Source of the DNA: an uncultured Spongiibacteraceae bacterium
GTDB lineage: Bacteria; Pseudomonadota; Gammaproteobacteria; Pseudomonadales; CAMLJR01
Direction: 5' to 3'
Length of the DNA: 13,429 nt
NCBI GenBank assembly: GCA_946480345.1
Contig: CAMLJR010000072.1
Span: forward strand, 1 to 13,429
Shown here: one piece after another, positions 13,237 to 13,429 of the stretch
Position numbering within the stretch: the stretch's first letter is position 1
How the letters are laid out: every line of letters starts with the position of its first letter
Translations under genes and position numbers: made by a program
Notes under the pieces: model-generated
Databases searched by the model: none
Told to the model about the DNA's origin: nothing
Seen by the model: only the letters and a program-made list of their open reading frames with translations

Positions 13237-13429
13237 CTAATCAGCTACACCACACGCGGTCTTCCATAAAGACTTCTGCATCGATTTCTCCGGAATTGAT
13301 TCCCATGGCTGTGGCTCTGCGGATACGTAAGGCTTTTCGCCAGTAGCCATATGCCCTGCATGGGATGTGATTTGTATCGCGCGAAATTGCGGCGTTTTGC
13401 AGTCGTATTCGACGATCATTTTCAGCGAC
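13237..13429 (-). CDS. Surface-adhesin-E-like protein, C-terminal end (5' truncated by window edge)
   Basis: The frame is open from the right edge to a stop at 13237-13239, giving 63 residues. The ATG at 13419 is internal, since SLK precedes it in the same frame without a stop. The segments EYDCK, HSGHMATGEKPYV, WESIPEKSM and the end LWKTACG match the C-terminal pattern of the surface-adhesin E family (EYDCKE..., HSG-M, W-PV-P-S, LWK-ACGK), including the two cysteines, C at EYDC and C at TACG, that would form a disulfide. Such proteins are exported; the name comes from Haemophilus protein E, but many family members are uncharacterised small secreted proteins. The signal peptide would lie outside the window. 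The gene converges on ffs with 35 bases between them. Confidence 0.72.
   Translation of the reverse strand, partial: SLKMIVEYDCKTPQFRAIQITSHAGHMATGEKPYVSAEPQPWESIPEKSMQKSLWKTACGVAD

Overview
The window looks like part of an aerobic steroid (sterol, bile acid or androgen) catabolism gene cluster from a proteobacterium, followed on the right by ordinary housekeeping DNA. The steroid reading rests mainly on two genes. One is an SDR at 287-1075 that reads as IpdF, the enzyme of C/D-ring breakdown, and it sits directly behind an acyl-CoA dehydrogenase tail, as ipdF does behind fadE30 in Mycobacterium tuberculosis. The other is a delta5-3-ketosteroid isomerase at 9813-10193 with all three catalytic residues. 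A short (4.5S-type) SRP RNA, an MHS-type transporter and a C-terminal fragment resembling surface-adhesin E proteins point to Beta- or Gammaproteobacteria. I cannot name the genus. These family names come from recognising motifs and remembered homologues, not from a database search.

Layout, left to right. (A) + strand: acyl-CoA dehydrogenase (3' end only), ipdF, a 183-base gap holding a palindromic repeat element, then a MaoC/HtdZ-like hydratase and a hairpin. (B) + strand: a SnoaL/NTF2-like protein, an LLM-class (luciferase-like) oxidoreductase and a 3alpha/20beta-hydroxysteroid-dehydrogenase-like SDR, in tight succession and ending at a terminator. An operator-like palindrome lies just upstream. 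(C) - strand: a small periplasmic protein, an SDR whose upstream region carries a second copy of the same operator-like sequence, an MHS-family MFS transporter with a large periplasmic insertion, and an exported SurE-type nucleotidase. (D) + strand, divergent from surE: thiolase, ketosteroid isomerase and another SDR, closed by a strong bidirectional terminator. (E) A convergent LuxR-family regulator, functionally reminiscent of TeiR of Comamonas, then a divergent DUF4136 lipoprotein with its own terminator, the SRP RNA gene ffs, and the C-terminal end of a surface-adhesin-E-like protein running off the right edge.

How the parts could work together (inference): the transporter may bring in a steroid or a degradation intermediate. 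The isomerase and several SDRs would interconvert hydroxy, keto and delta5/delta4 forms. The acyl-CoA dehydrogenase, MaoC hydratase, IpdF and thiolase would carry out beta-oxidation-type steps on CoA-linked side-chain or ring remnants. The LuxR regulator, and an unseen factor binding the shared TTAAATAGGACA-N3-GTCC site, are candidates for controlling expression. No CRISPR array, transposase, tRNA or phage gene was seen. The unusual material is regulatory and structural: the twice-occurring operator-like site, two structured intergenic elements, and a degenerate tandem repeat at the thiolase/isomerase junction.
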